Below, in pieces: positions 22,979-34,264 of a stretch of 64,000 nt of DNA. The notes under the pieces are model-generated. The model saw nothing but the letters and a program-made list of their open reading frames with translations. It was not told the DNA's origin and ran no database searches. Origin of the DNA: Poecilobothrus nobilitatus (taxonomy: Eukaryota; Arthropoda; Insecta; Diptera; Dolichopodidae); contig OX352772.1 in assembly GCA_947095535.1 (NCBI GenBank), positions 274,794,336-274,858,335 on the forward strand, in the 5' to 3' direction. A program made the position numbers and the translations under genes. The stretch's first letter is position 1. The number at the start of each line of letters is the position of its first letter.

Positions 22979-24004
22979 TAAAAGGGTTTTAAATGTCTAT
23001 CATTTACAGATTAAATATTATGATGATTTCGTTTAAAATATTAAAAAAAAAAAAATCAAAAACAAAATCAATTAAACTCGAATTAAACTTGCAAACTCAA
23101 AACGTTCGTAAGTTTAACAATCCGCAACTCTACCCTATACCAAACACTCAACTCAAAATTCTATGTATATATTTATATTATATTAGCTGTATTTATATAA
23201 AAAACAAAAACTGTTCAAAAAATTGTAAAAAAATTTTTAATATTTCGTTAGTAATTTTTGGTATACAATAATTTAAGAGTCATTTACATTATTGTATAGT
23301 CCTTTTAAATGTAGTATTGTTATATTAAAAATTGTGTCAATAGTAGTTCTACAGAACTAAATAACAAGTAAACTCATTAAACTCAATCTCAAGCTCAAGT
23401 AATTTTAAATATATATGGTTTAAAAAAAACCATTTTACATTTTAAGAAAAAAAATTTATAAATTAAACAATACTTACATCATTTTAAATATTAGACAGCT
23501 TCCGAAACACTCAGGACAAAGAGTCTGATGAAAGAAAATTTTAACTATAGGAACAAAACTTCTATGTAACACTTCTTACCAGAAAGAGAAATTCGTAAGC
23601 AAATGGCGCAAACAAACAAAAAAATAACCTAATATTAACCGAAAAGCTAGCTAAAAAAATATGTATGTACTATACAATGTACTATATTGATTAAAGATAT
23701 CATGGAGAAATATACGAAAACTCGATTCCATTACAATGTATTCAAGACAAAACCAGAACTTTCAGTCGGAAAAAATTAACACGCCTTGTAATTTTCCAGG
23801 GAACGTGAATAAATATACCTACTTTAATTTATTAATTGATAATTTATTGTAAGTCTAAACTTTAAAAAAGTTTGTTAAATTTTATTAATTTAAAAAAAAT
23901 ATTAATAATAAACTGTAAACGAAACTTAATTTTTTTATTTAATAATTTTTATTTCATTCTTTTTTATATTAATTAATTACATTTATTATTCTAATCACAG
24001 AACG
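22979..24004. other. AT-rich spacer between direct repeats
   Basis: Low-complexity A/T DNA. The 92-codon plus frame at 22,993-23,271 is Lys/Ile/Asn-rich with no motif. Nothing else is recognised. Confidence 0.5.
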
Positions 24005-24125
24005 ATGCATAATATGTCTATTCTTTAGATGGGTTTTTTATAAAAATGGAAAATTATTAATGAAAATCGCAAAATTTGGGAAAAATATTGATGTTGTAAG
24101 ATGGTTGTACTGAATATTTATCATT
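24005..24125 (+). repeat. Direct repeat, copy 2 (partner 22,862-22,978)
   Basis: TTCTTTAGATGGGTTTTTTA, TAATGAAAATCGCAAAATTT, GGAAAAATATTGATGTTG and GTACTGAATATTTAT match copy 1. The intervening kilobase could be the body of an element with repeated ends, but no inverted or LTR-like termini (TG...CA) are seen. Confidence 0.65.
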
Positions 24126-24324
24126 AAAAAAAAAAAGAAAAGAAAATCGGTTTGTAAATCATTGATAAATTTTATGAGTGTCGGTTTTCGAAAAAAAAGG
24201 GGTGTAGAATCCAAAATACCAAAAAAAAATTTTTTTAAATTCCGCGTCCATATTCGTGTCCGCAAAAATTTGTTGTCAACATAACTAATGTAATTCTTAT
24301 CCGATTAGAATGAAAATTGGTATA

Positions 24325-24395
24325 GAGGTTAGTGTTGTGATTAGGACATCAGCAAAAAACGTAGATGCCGGAAACGGTGGTGGAACCCCCTCATA
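24325..24395 (+). repeat. Possible tRNA-like remnant
   Basis: TTAGTGTTGTGATTAGGACA resembles a box A region, and GTGGTGGAACCCCC near 24,378-24,391 resembles a degenerate box B. The spacing is roughly right for a tRNA-derived head. It does not fold as a tRNA. It may be a third relative of the element at 13,993. Confidence 0.3.
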
Positions 24396-24495
24396 ATGTT
24401 TGAATAAAATATGATTTGTTCTAAAAAACCACGTGGTCAGACAAAAAAAAGTCTCGGATTTCAATCAAATTCGGTATACGGGCTGGTCTTAGGCT

Positions 24496-25210
24496 GCTGC
24501 TATTATTATATTATTATTATACTATTATTGTATTATTATTATACTATTATTATATTATTATTATACTATTATTGTATTATTTTTATACTATTATTATATT
24601 ATTATTATATTATTATTATATTATTATTATACTATTATTATATTATTATTATACTATTATTATATTATCATTATACTATTATTATATTATTATTATACTA
24701 TTATTATATTATCATTATACTATTATTATATTATTATTATACTATTATTATATTATTATTATACTATTATTATATTATTATACTATTATATTATTATTAT
24801 ACTATTATTATATTATTATTATACATACTATTATTATACTATTATTATATTATTATTATACTATTATTATATTATTATTATACCATTTTTATATTATTAT
24901 TATACTATTATTATATTATGATTATACTATTATTGTATTATTATTATACTATTATTATTATACTATTATTATATTATTATTATACTATTATTATATTATT
25001 ATTATACTATTATTATGACTATTACTATTATTATTACTATACTATTATTATGACTATTACTATTATTACTATTATTATTATTACTATTATTATTATTATT
25101 ACTATTATTATTATTATTATGACTATTATTACTATTATTATTATTACTATTACTATTATTATTATTACTATTATTATTATTACTATTATTATTATTATTA
25201 TTATTATTAC

Positions 25211-25246
<36 letters not shown>

Positions 25247-25276
25247 TATTATTATTATAATTACTATTATTATTAA

Positions 25277-25318
<42 letters not shown>

Positions 25319-25485
25319 TTTATTATTATTCTTATTACTATTATTATTATTATTATTACTATTATTATTATTATAATTATTATTATTACTATAAATTATT
25401 ATTATTACTATTATTATTATTATTATTACTATTATTATTATTATTATTACTATTATTATTATTACTATCATTATTATTATTACTA

Positions 25486-25522
<37 letters not shown>

Positions 25523-25598
25523 TATTATTACTATTATTATTATTACTATTATTATTATTACTATTATTATTATTATTATTATTACTACTATTAATTAT
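24496..25598 (-). repeat. Giant (AAT)n microsatellite, about 1.1 kb
   Basis: Nearly pure ATT triplets on the plus strand. The left half (24,500-25,010) has a higher-order pattern with ACT or ATAC interruptions every 10-25 bases; the right half is purer, with ACT every 9-30 bases. Long open frames of Ile/Leu/Tyr or Ile/Val through it are artefacts of the triplet repeat. On the minus strand it follows directly after the tRNA-like SINE head at 25,599-25,730, where the other two copies of that SINE also carry AAT tracts, so it probably grew from a SINE-internal seed. Confidence 0.9.
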
Positions 25599-25730
25599 AC
25601 GATATACATTATTACGATATAAAAGTACTACATATTTTTAATTTATATGACCTGACCGGGGTTTGAACCCAAGGACCCTTCGATTGAAAGGTTGGCGACT
25701 TAACCACTGCGCCACGAGTTAGATTATACG
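25599..25730 (-). mobile_element. tRNA-headed SINE, copy with the giant AAT tract
   Basis: On the minus strand TGGCGCAGTGG (box A, 25,714-25,704) and GGTTCAAACC (box B, 25,669-25,660) are 35 bp apart, as in a pol III internal promoter. The stretch matches the heads at 31,993 and 43,841, including AACCTTTCAATCGAAGGGTC-like and GTACTTTTATATCGTAATAA after the head. The acceptor stem does not close (only about four of seven pairs), so this is a SINE and not a tRNA gene. It sits at the 3' side of element G. Confidence 0.75.
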
Positions 25731-25734
25731 ACCA

Positions 25735-27122
25735 TAGAGGGTGGAGACATGACATGGGGATCGTTTATTAAACGAATTGCTCTATTTTGCACTTTATCGA
25801 GAAATCCCAATGCCGTTTTGGAGGCTCTCGCCCAAATATATGTATTGAACTCCATCTTCGGTGTTATATATGTTTTATAGATATTAAGGAGATCAGAAGA
25901 TGAAACGAAGGCTTTACAACGATACAGGAAACTTATACACCTTGCTGCATCTTTAGATGTACCAAAAATATGATTGGAGTAGCTTGATTTAGCTCCATGC
26001 CCAAGATGTGGAGCTCACCTGCATGATGCAAAACTTCCCCTTCAAAAGTAAAAGTTGGGATTGAAGTGTTTTTTTTCCGAGAGACTAAGCAGCACTGAGT
26101 TTTCTTAGAGGTAAAATCGACTCTGTTGATTTAGCCCCAATTTGAAAATTTGTCCAAATCGATATTAAGCTCAAGCGAAGCAGAATATTTTCTGGCGTTG
26201 TCTTCGTAAGAAGGGTGAGCGAGCTGTCGTCTGCAAAATTATGGGCTTGGAGGTTATACTTAAAAGATCGTTTATAAATATTAGGAAAAGTGTCGGGAAG
26301 AGAACAGATCCTTGCGGGATACCAGCAATAATTTTGAATTTATTTGAAGAGTAACCATTGACCAGGAGACGAATACAACGATTCGAAATAAAATTTCCAA
26401 TCCATTTTAGAAATACACCACCGAGGCCCATTGCTTTACTTTTTGCCCATTGCTTGCTTTTAATTAAAGCATCTTGCCAAACTCGGTCAAAGGGTTTAGA
26501 AATATTGAGGCATATCATGAGATCACCTGTTGACCGATGGGTACGGAACCCATATTGACAATCATGTATTTATCCTTTGTTATGTAAATACTTTAGAAGC
26601 TTTCTATTTATTAAATTTTCAATTATTTTGGAAAGGACCGAAGTAATAGTAACAGGAAACCAATAGGGCGGTAGTTTGAGGGATCGCTTTTTTCTCCTTT
26701 TTTGGGATAAGAAATAAGATATATTAACGCTGTCTTCCACTGGGTAGCATATCTACCCGAAGAGAGGGATAAATGGAAGAGATTTCGCAATGATTTCGCA
26801 ATAGTAGAAAAAATATTTTTTAGAACTGTGGCAGTATTGCTATCTGGAACGGCTGACTTTTTTGTATCCAAATTCTTAAGAAGTTTAAGAACAACTGCAC
26901 GAGGTCTGAAGGAAATTCTACCTGAGGTGCAGTTAGCCTCGGGAAGAATGCATGGTCTTTATGTTGACTGGGGCAATGATGAGTTGGAGGCGAAATTTTT
27001 GGCAAATAAATCTGCTTTTTCTTTGGGATCGGATAAAATTTCGCCATTGTTATCAACCAAATTCGGGAACGAGGAACCGCCACTTTTACCGTTAAGACTT
27101 TTTCTTTTTATTTCTTCTAGAT
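25735..27122 (-). pseudogene. Non-LTR retrotransposon G (same family as F)
   Basis: From right to left: the linker before RT (GEILSDPKEKADLFAKNF, NTATVLKNIFSTIAKSLR), then RATQWKTA-like and GEKSDPSNYRPIG at 26,750-26,640. The RT palm follows at 26,518-26,171 (ISKPFDRVWQDALIKSK, FLKWIGNFISNR, AGIPQGSVLFPTLFLIFIND). The thumb is at 26,000-25,740. Plus-strand phrases there (CGAATTGCTCTATTTTGCAC, ATAGATATTAAGGAGATCAG) are homologous to 20,590-20,700 in F. The endonuclease is missing. It is joined at 27,122 to the 3' end of element I. Stops and a small duplication (KQWAKSKAMG) are present. The YADD region is broken. Confidence 0.75.
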
Positions 27123-27157
27123 AATTTATTTTAATATATTTATAATTAAATACTTTC

Positions 27158-27190
27158 TGACCTTAGCGAAAAGCTGTGTGGTCTTATAAT
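27158..27190 (-). other. Conserved 3'-end hairpin of element I
   Basis: GACCTTAGCGAAAAGC then TGTGTGGTCTTATAA pairs GACC with GGTC and AGC with GCT. The same hairpin with compensating loop changes occurs at 35,720-35,750 (GACCTTAGCTTTCGC, TGTGCGGTCTTATAA). Non-LTR reverse transcriptases often recognise a 3' UTR structure, so this is a likely recognition element (inference). Confidence 0.5.
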
Positions 27191-27773
27191 GTGTAAAACT
27201 TAATGAACAAAGCAGTTTCAGACAAAAAAAAATAAAAGAAAAAAAAATTTTTTTTTCCCATTATAATAAAAAATACAAAAAAAAATCAAATAAAATTAGA
27301 ATTTTCATAAAATTATTTACATATACAAATTTATTTAATAGGTAGTCGAAAATTTAAATTTTTGTTTTCTTTTAATTAATGAATTTAACTGAATTTAAAT
27401 ATACTTTAACTTAAGGTTTTCAAAATTTGTCGTTTGACGTTATTCTTAGTGTAACTGTATACTACCGATTAAAAGTTAATAAGATTATATATTATGTTAA
27501 TTTTGTTAGTATAGTGATTTCATTTTCGACTAAAAGTGCTCTTATTTTTTTTTGAATACGTCGAAGTAAGATAAAATTTTCAAATCTTCTGAAGGCTTTT
27601 AAGCAATTGTGTAGATAATTATTTCTTTGCTTTCCGGTTCTAAATAAGGAGAGATAAATTTGATTGGTTCCTAGTGTTGTGCGAGAAAATGTCTAATCTT
27701 CTATTTAGAATAAAGTTGTGTTTCCGCAGATTATTTACTATTTTGAAAGCAGTACAGAGCAATTCATATCTAT

Positions 27774-29717
27774 TTATATTCGTAAGACTAAGATATTGTT
27801 ATGGGAGAATAATAAGTGCGAGGGGTATTGAATAGGTAGATTTTTAATAACTTTAAAACATTTTTTGTGCATAATTTCTAGTTTATTTAAGTAGATTTGG
27901 TAAGTCCTACTCTTAATGGGATTTGGATAACTAATATGTGAATTGATGAGAGATAAATATATTGCATATAAAACATTAGTTGATAGAAATTTACGCAATC
28001 TTCTTAATATGAAGATATATGGGACATTTTTTTATTATTTCATCGATGTGGCAACTCCAGCTTGGCTTATTATAAATAATTAGACCTAAATAATTAAATT
28101 TTTTTACAATTTCTAAGGACTCATTTTAGTAAGGAAAATAACTATCAAAATTAAAAATATGTTAAATCTATTTTTAACAACATTTTCGAAAATTTTAGAA
28201 AAAGCTGGAAGGATAGAAATTGGACGATACTTCGAGCAATCAGTTGATATTCTGTTTTTAAAAATCGGATTTGCAATAGGAATTTTTAAACTGCTTAAAA
28301 TACTGAAACGACACATTTATAATAAATTTGACAAGAGAAGGATCAAACGTGTAGAGAATTTCTGAAGAAATTTGGTAGAAATATTATCGAAATCCGTGGC
28401 AGCCGCCGAATTAAGCGATTTAATGACCTTATTTACCTCTTCTATATTTGTTGGAAATAAAACAAAATTAGTAAAGATATTTCTACGGAAATGATTTACA
28501 TAATGTACGTCAATATTACCTAAGAGAGCACTAATCTTATTTGTTACATTTATAAAGTAGTCGTTAAATACCGTAGCAATTTCTTTTTCGTTTTCTAATA
28601 TAATACTGTTGCAATTAATTACTTTAATTTGTTTTTTTGACTCCGAGGTAGTTGTATTGAACACGATTTTTTTTTGTAGCACTCCCAAAGTTTTTTATTA
28701 TTTGTAGAGTTTTTTGTAATTAAATCTGAAAAGAATATCTGTTTTGAAGCTATAACTAGTGTTTTCATCTTATTTTTATACTTTTTGTATAAGCTTTCAA
28801 TATGACTATCATCCGGAAACTTGTTTTTGAACTTGAAAAAGGAATCTCTTAGTTTCATTAACTCTAATATTTCATTCGTGATCCAGGTTTTCTTTTTTTG
28901 TACTTTTTTTTTACATGAATACATTGCGTATTTTCATTTATTATTTTCTTGAGTTTATCAGTAATGGAATCAAAATTATCAAATGTATAGAAATAATTCC
29001 ACACGTTATCTTTTTCTATCTTGTCGTAATTTAAAATATTTTAAAAGTTAATTATATTATTGGTAACTGATTTTTCATCCATAGTTATAAAAAAGATTTG
29101 GTAACCAGACGCATGCAAGAGTCTAAAATGTGGAAAGAAGAGTTTTTTTCAGTTACATCACTTATAAAGTGATCTATAACAGCTTTTCAGAATAACAGAA
29201 TTCCTACCAAACCTAATTGAGTATTCTCCTGAAATTTTGTTACAAACTAGAAAACCATTAGTCAATAGAGTATTTGTATAAATATTAATTTCTGCGTTAT
29301 CAATATTTAATAGATTTAAATTGATATCGCCAAGAATTAGAAATTTTTTAAACTGAAGAGTAATTTCATCCATTTTATTTATAAATTAATCAAAACGTGT
29401 TTCGCGTACCTACTCTGTAAATTCCAAAGACATTGAACACCACCATACGCTTGCTCTCTGTTCGAAAAATAAGTATTGAAGCTTTCAATATGAAAAAATT
29501 GATTTTCTGAGTTATGAATCCGAATTTCAGTAAGTACAATTACATACATAAATATTCGTTTTGAAATTATAAATTAGTGTTTCAAGATTATAATTATTTG
29601 TATATTTAAATAAACCAAGTTGAAATTATTTTTAAATTTAAAGCTTTCGTTAAAATCCAAATACGTGAAATAATTTATTTTTAACAAATCTCTAAAATTT
29701 ACGATATTGTTAGCCAT
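27774..29717 (-). pseudogene. Element I ORF2: endonuclease and reverse transcriptase
   Basis: The start at 29,717 (MANNIVNFRDLLKINYF) is supported by NLVYLNIQ, the usual endonuclease opening; TEIRIHNSENQFF and YFSNREQAYGGV follow. GDINLNL, with the catalytic Asn and Asp region, is at 29,340. The linker has TWITNEILELMKLRDSFF and NKFPDDSHIESLYKKYK (28,890-28,790), then NDYFINVTNKISAL and LNSAAATDFDNIS near 28,590-28,400. RT finger: IFKNRISTDCSKYRPISI and FSKIFENVVKNR at 28,260-28,160. RT palm motifs (28,110-28,000) are missing, so a deletion lies there. The thumb is at 27,998-27,774 (LYAIYLSLINSHISYPNP). Non-functional. Confidence 0.7.
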
Positions 29718-29929
29718 CAATTATATGGGACAGAAAAGATAGAATGTGGAAATAAACAAAATAAAAAAAATAAAAATAGCAAGGACACAAACAAATAAAT
29801 ACTTATATGATTTTTAATAATTTACAACAAACTTTAATGCGAACATATTCGATAAGAATATAGGAGACTCTTTTACGATATTCGTTAAGAATAATAACAA
29901 AATATGTTTTTAACGTAAGAGTGATTTTA

Positions 29930-30540
29930 AATTATAATTTGTAATGATCTTAGTCTACGGTTGGAGGGTTGAGTTGTAATATTTATATAAATAGTAATTA
30001 TTAAATCGTAATATGAATAAAATATTTTGGTTTTATATTGTACGAATTTATGTCTACGGTTTGTGAAGTAAGTTTTGAAATTTATTTCAAACAGGTGAAA
30101 AATCAAAAAGATAAACAAAAATTTAGTGTCGGAATTTATAATAAATAATTTTGATAAAAGTAAAAATTCTTCGTTAGTATAAATTTTAAAAAAATGTTAG
30201 TATGTTAAAAAATAATTTGGTAAAAATTTAGTAAATACATTATTAAAATATAAAAAAAATTTTGATTAGTACTAATTTATGACTATTCTTAGTGAAGCAG
30301 GTTATAAACTTAAATTCAAATAGCTGAAAAGTAAAGAAGTTTAAAGAAACTTTATCGTCGGAATTGTTAAAAAATATTTTTGTTAAAATCAAAAATTCTG
30401 TGTTAGTAATTGTAAGAATATTTCAAAATATGCAAAAAAATAATTTCTTAAAAAATAATTTGGATTTGTTAAAAAAATAATTTAGCTAAAAGTAAAAATG
30501 CTTTGTTAGTATAATTATTATAATAAATGTTAAAAAATAA
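29930..30540 (-). repeat. Tandem repeats of about 235 bp between ORF1 and ORF2 of I
   Basis: Two to two-and-a-half diverged units. Plus-strand phrases recurring at offsets of about 232-235 bp are: AATTTATGTCTACGG or AATTTATGACTATTC; CAAACAGGTGAAAA or CAAATAGCTGAAAA; GTGTCGGAATT or TCGTCGGAATT; AAAATTCTTCGTTAGTA or AAAATTCTGTGTTAGTA, the last also at 30,495-30,515. The 63- and 71-codon frames here are incidental. Confidence 0.55.
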
Positions 30541-30589
30541 TTTTTTAGTATTATTCTTGATTAACATAATGATTTTAGTTGTTATGGTT

Positions 30590-31605
30590 ACTTTTGTTAA
30601 GAAAAAAGATATCATTAAGAGATTGAATTTTGAAAATCTTAGAAGTATCTGTTTTCCTGATATAAATTATGTTATTTTTGATCAATATGTATTGGTAGTC
30701 ACAGGAGGTTTTAATTTCTCGAGCTTGATGATACAATTTTGACTGAAACTGAGTAAGATCTTTACGAAAAAATATTTCTCGGCTCCTAAACCCACTTCTG
30801 AAGTGAATATGTGTTTCTTGGTTTTTTTTTAGACATCAACTCAACTTTCGCTGCAACCGTTTTTAGTTGAAGTAAATATAGCCCTTGATTATCTTTTATA
30901 TTGTTGTTATTTATATTATATTTTTTTATTTTAGGCAGTATTTCCGATATCGCTGCCGATATGTCATTCTCAGTAATCTCAGATTACTAATTTTAATCAT
31001 GACTTCTGTTGGATTTGGGATTTTCGGAGAAAGACCAGCAATTACGATGTAATTTTTTTTTTTCATTTTTGCTTTTTTGATTAACAAGGTGCTCCAGTAA
31101 TTCACCTTTTTTTCGAGAATAATATTTTTATCTTCACATTTGAATATTTAATTTTTTGAGATCGTGTTTTCTTCAATAATTTGTGCACTTTTTTGTAGGA
31201 TACCATCTATTTGAACGCTAAGAAATGTTTGTAATTTATGAATCTATGTGAGTAATGATATTATCTGATTCACACATTTGGCAATCGTTACTACAGTACT
31301 CACTTGGATCAATTTGAATAAGCATATTAAAGTTTTGGTTTTCTTCTCTGTGATTTGAATCCAGCTCAAACATGGAGACTTGGTCCGAATCGTGTTCTGC
31401 ATCGAACACCCACTATGATGGATTCACTTGAGATGGAGGGGCATTTAGAGCATTTCCAAGAAGCCTACCCCGCTTCAACTGCTTTAAATACTTCTTCCGC
31501 TACAGACTTTGCGTGGAAAAATTTGCGACATAGACCACTGCACTGGATGCCTTTAGTTTTTGCGTAGAAATTTTTTTTACACTTCCAGCATTGTTTCGAC
31601 GCCAT
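30590..31605 (-). pseudogene. Element I ORF1: PHD-like finger, coiled coil, FP domain
   Basis: It starts at about 31,604 with MASKQCWKCKKNFYAKTKG, then CSGLCRKFFHAKSVAEE and WKCSKC, a C-x2-C...C-x3-C-x4-H...C-x2-C finger as in K's ORF1. A charged segment with ENTISKN and EDKNIILEKK follows near 31,190. FP25K-like sequence is at 30,790-30,600 (DLTQFQSKLYHQAREIKT, YILIKNNIIYIRKTDTSK). This matches K's LTPYFKYLHKMARELK and GKLFIKKTSTSK domain. Stops and shifts separate the parts. Role by family: RNA-binding ORF1 protein of the retrotransposition particle. Confidence 0.65.
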
Positions 31606-31616
31606 TTTAAATTTTT

Positions 31617-32750
31617 TTATACCCTACATCTAAAGTACAGAGTATATTAACTTTGGTATAGTGTTTGTAACCACCAAAAGGAAGCGAGTTAGATATGGAC
31701 ATGTATATATTATATTCTGAATCAGGATCACCTCCTGAGTCGATTTAGCGATGTCCGTTCGTTCGTACGCACGATAACTCAAAAAATAATGATGCTATCT
31801 TAATGAAATTTATACTGTAGGTTAACAATGACTAAAATAAGGCGGGGATTGCAAATGGACGAAATCGAACCATGGGTTCGGACCATGAAATTTGATATAA
31901 GAGTGTTCTACCCTGTTCTGATGATGTCTCTAAAATTTGAGATGAATTGGCGTGGTGGTCCGGGTACCTTCACACACTTTCCAAGTCCTAACTTTATCTG
32001 ACTCATGGCGCAGTGGTTAAGTCGCCTGCCTTTCAATCGAAGGGTCTTGGGCCCAAACCCCGGTCAGGTCATAAATAAAAAATATGTAGTACTTTTATAT
32101 CGTAATAATCTATATCGTATAATTAATAGTAGTAATAATAACATTAATAATATTAATAATAATAATAATAATAATAATAAAAGTAATAGTAATAATAACA
32201 ATAATAATAATAATAGCTACTACAGTGGAGCTATCTTTGGTTATATCATGCAGGTAAGGTGTTATATACTGCTGCACGTTGTAATCCACTGATGGCGCTG
32301 ACTCTTTAGTAAAATAATAATAATATTAATAAGAATACTAATACCAATAATAGTAACCGCTACAGTAACAGTGGGGGTTACCTTCAATAATTACCTTATG
32401 TAGTTACTATATACTACTACTACATGTTGTAACTGTTGTGACGGCTCTAGTCACTGTTAGCACAATAGCAGGTAAGGGCTTCATCCCATTATATTGGCTA
32501 AAGGGGGAGGTGCGTTTAGTCAGTAAGAATCTGACACTACCAAGGGGGAAATTCTTGGTGTCTTTGGAAGATTTCCACCTCCCTTAGGGGGAAAAAAAAC
32601 AAGCATATCTTCGAATTTAATAAAGATAGAAACTTGAAATTTTGTGCAAAGGTTGTAAAAGCATGTATTTTTTTAGCTTATATTAAATAACTAACTAAAA
32701 TAACTTATGGATTTTTAATTTAATTTGAATTTTTTAGGTGTAGGGTATAA
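31617..32750 (+). mobile_element. TATACCCTACACC-type TIR element, copy 1, split by a SINE
   Basis: The ends are perfect inverted repeats: TTATACCCTACATCTAAAG at the left (one change) and TTTAGGTGTAGGGTATAA at 32,733-32,750. The core at about 31,730-31,775 reads CCTCCTGAGTCGATTTAGC, GATGTCCGTTCGTTCG. The composite SINE at 31,993-32,600 interrupts it. Flanking halves continue the family sequence (TAACTAAAATAACTTATGG on the right). No transposase is encoded. Confidence 0.8.
31993..32600 (+). mobile_element. Composite tRNA-headed SINE, short copy
   Basis: It opens TTTATCTGACTCATGGCGC; box A TGGCGCAGTGG is at 32,007-32,017 and box B-like GGCCCAAACCCC follows. GTACTTTTATATCGTAATAA and an AAT/AAC tract of about 100 bp come next. 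One body block follows (GCTACTACAGTGGAGC, ATATCATGCAGGTAAGG, CACTGATGGCGCTGACTC), then a second block (CGCTACAGTAACAGTGGGGG, GTCACTGTTAGCAC). The terminal block is AATCTGACACTACCAAGGGG, TGTCTTTGGAAGATTTCCAC, CTCCCTTAGGGGG, with an A8 tail. It matches 43,841-45,000 throughout. The frames at 31,355 and 32,005 are not genes. Confidence 0.75.
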
Positions 32751-32818
32751 ATAAGTCGGTTGCATCGACTTACTATTACATTTACTTGCCTTTTTTTATT
32801 TTGTTTATTTATTTATTA

Positions 32819-33019
32819 TTATACCCTACACCTAAAGTATATTAACTTTGGTATGGAGTTTGTAACTACCAAAAGGAAGCGCGTTAGATGTGGACATGTA
32901 TATATATTCTGAATCAGGATCTCCTCCTGAGTCGATTTAACGATGTCCGTCCGTCCTACTTAACTAAAATAACTTATGGATTTTTAATTTAATTTGAATT
33001 TTTTAGGTGTAGTGTATAA
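32819..33019 (+). mobile_element. TATACCCTACACC-type element, copy 2 (deleted)
   Basis: The left end TTATACCCTACACCTAAAG and the right end TTTAGGTGTAGTGTATAA are both kept. The interior jumps from GATGTCCGTCCGTCC directly to TAACTAAAATAACTTATGG, so almost all of the body is deleted, leaving about 200 bp. A 68-bp spacer (GTCGGTTGCATCGACTTACT and T-rich DNA) separates it from copy 1, and a homologous 67-bp spacer separates it from copy 3. Confidence 0.8.
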
Positions 33020-33086
33020 ATAAATCGGTTGCATCGACTTACTGTTACATTTACTTATTTTATTTTTTATTTTGTTCATTTATTTA

Positions 33087-33935
33087 TTATACCCTACACC
33101 TAAAGTATAGGGTATATTAACTTTGGTATGGAGTTTGTCACCACCAAAAGGAAGCGCGTTAGATATGGACATGTATATATATTCTGAATCACGATCGCCT
33201 CCTGAGTCGATCAACAAAGATAAAACCTTTAAATTTGGTACAATGATGTTCCTTCATGTTTAAATTATGTCTCTGAAATTTGAGAGGATTTGGTCCATGG
33301 GTTTGGATTTAGGAAGCTTCTGAACGAGCCCTAGAACAAACGAGATTATCTCCAAAACCAACTAATTTAGAACCTTTATATTTGGTACAAGGGTGTTCTG
33401 TCATGTTTTCCTCATGTCTCTGAAATTTGAGAGAATTTTGGAACGAGCGAGCGAATGGCTTTCGAACGAGCCAAAGAGTAAACGAGTATATCTCCAAAAC
33501 CAACCAAGATGCAACCTTTACATTTGCTACACTGGTGTTCTTTCATGTATTATTTATATCTTTGAAATTTGAGAGGATTTAGTTCGTAAGTTCTAATTTT
33601 GAAAGCTTCCGAACGAGCTCCAGGGCATATGAGATTATCACCAAAACCAACAAAGATAGAACCTTTGAATTTGGTATAATGGTGTTCTTTTGTGTTTGAT
33701 TTATGTTTCTGAAATTTGAGAGGATTTCGACCATGGGTTCGGGTTTTAGAGGCTTCCGAACGAGCCTCAGAGCAAACGAACATATCTCCAAAACCAATAA
33801 AGATACAACCTTTATATTTGGTACAAACAAGGGTATTATGTTATTACTTTCTTTAAAATTTAAAACTGACATTTCAGATGATTTGGACCATGTGTTGATT
33901 TTTAATTTAATTGGAATTATTCAGGTGTAGGGTAT
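33087..33935 (+). mobile_element. TATACCCTACACC-type element, copy 3
   Basis: Left end TTATACCCTACACCTAAAG; right end CAGGTGTAGGGTAT near 33,922-33,935. The body has about five diverged tandem units of roughly 120-130 bp, each with a phrase like ATATCTCCAAAACCAA, AACCTTT, ATTTGGTACA, GTGTTCT, TGAAATTTGAGAGGATTT and GCTTCCGAACGAGCC. The frames on both strands at 33,309-33,930 are this repeat, which accounts for their internally repetitive proteins. Not coding. Confidence 0.75.
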
Positions 33936-34264
33936 TAATATAATAATTATTTAATATTTATAAATTAATATAATTTACTTGTTTTTTATTATATTTAGAA
34001 ATATAATTTTGCTTTCTTTTCTCTTTTTTAGTGTATAGATGGAATAAAAATTCTTCTTTAGCTGGTGTGAAGCTGGTCGCCTTAATTGCGGTTTCAAGGT
34101 CTATTGTATTTAGTATTAAGTATTATTTTCCTTAGTTATGGTTTTTTGTATTAGTTATGATTTGTTAATTATTAAGTATAAAATTATTTTAAAATTGTAT
34201 TAGTTAATAAATATATTATTATATAATTTGTGGATGTATTATGCATATATGTATTTTATATTAA
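33936..34264. other. AT-rich spacer
   Basis: No feature seen apart from T-rich and TATTA-rich sequence. Confidence 0.5.

Larger units (their letters stand above)
27123..31610 (-). mobile_element. Non-LTR retrotransposon I (PHD/FP ORF1, EN-RT ORF2)
   Basis: The 3' end is near 27,130-27,190 and contains a hairpin (GACCTTAGCGAAAAGC, TGTGTGGTC) also found at the 3' end of element J. ORF2 covers 29,717-27,774 and ORF1 31,605-30,590. The region between the ORFs (29,930-30,540) holds imperfect tandem repeats of about 235 bp. A TATACCC element starting at 31,617 abuts the ORF1 start codon. It is heavily mutated and is related to E, J and K. Confidence 0.75.

Noticed and set aside
24411..25519. Long open frames of 148-321 codons through the ATT array, looking like a multi-pass membrane protein
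   Set aside because: They exist because a pure triplet repeat has few stops; composition is Ile/Leu/Tyr or Ile/Val only and follows the repeat, not a protein.
33309..33930. Repetitive protein genes on both strands
   Set aside because: Produced by 120-130 bp tandem units of a TIR element; both strands are open for the same reason.
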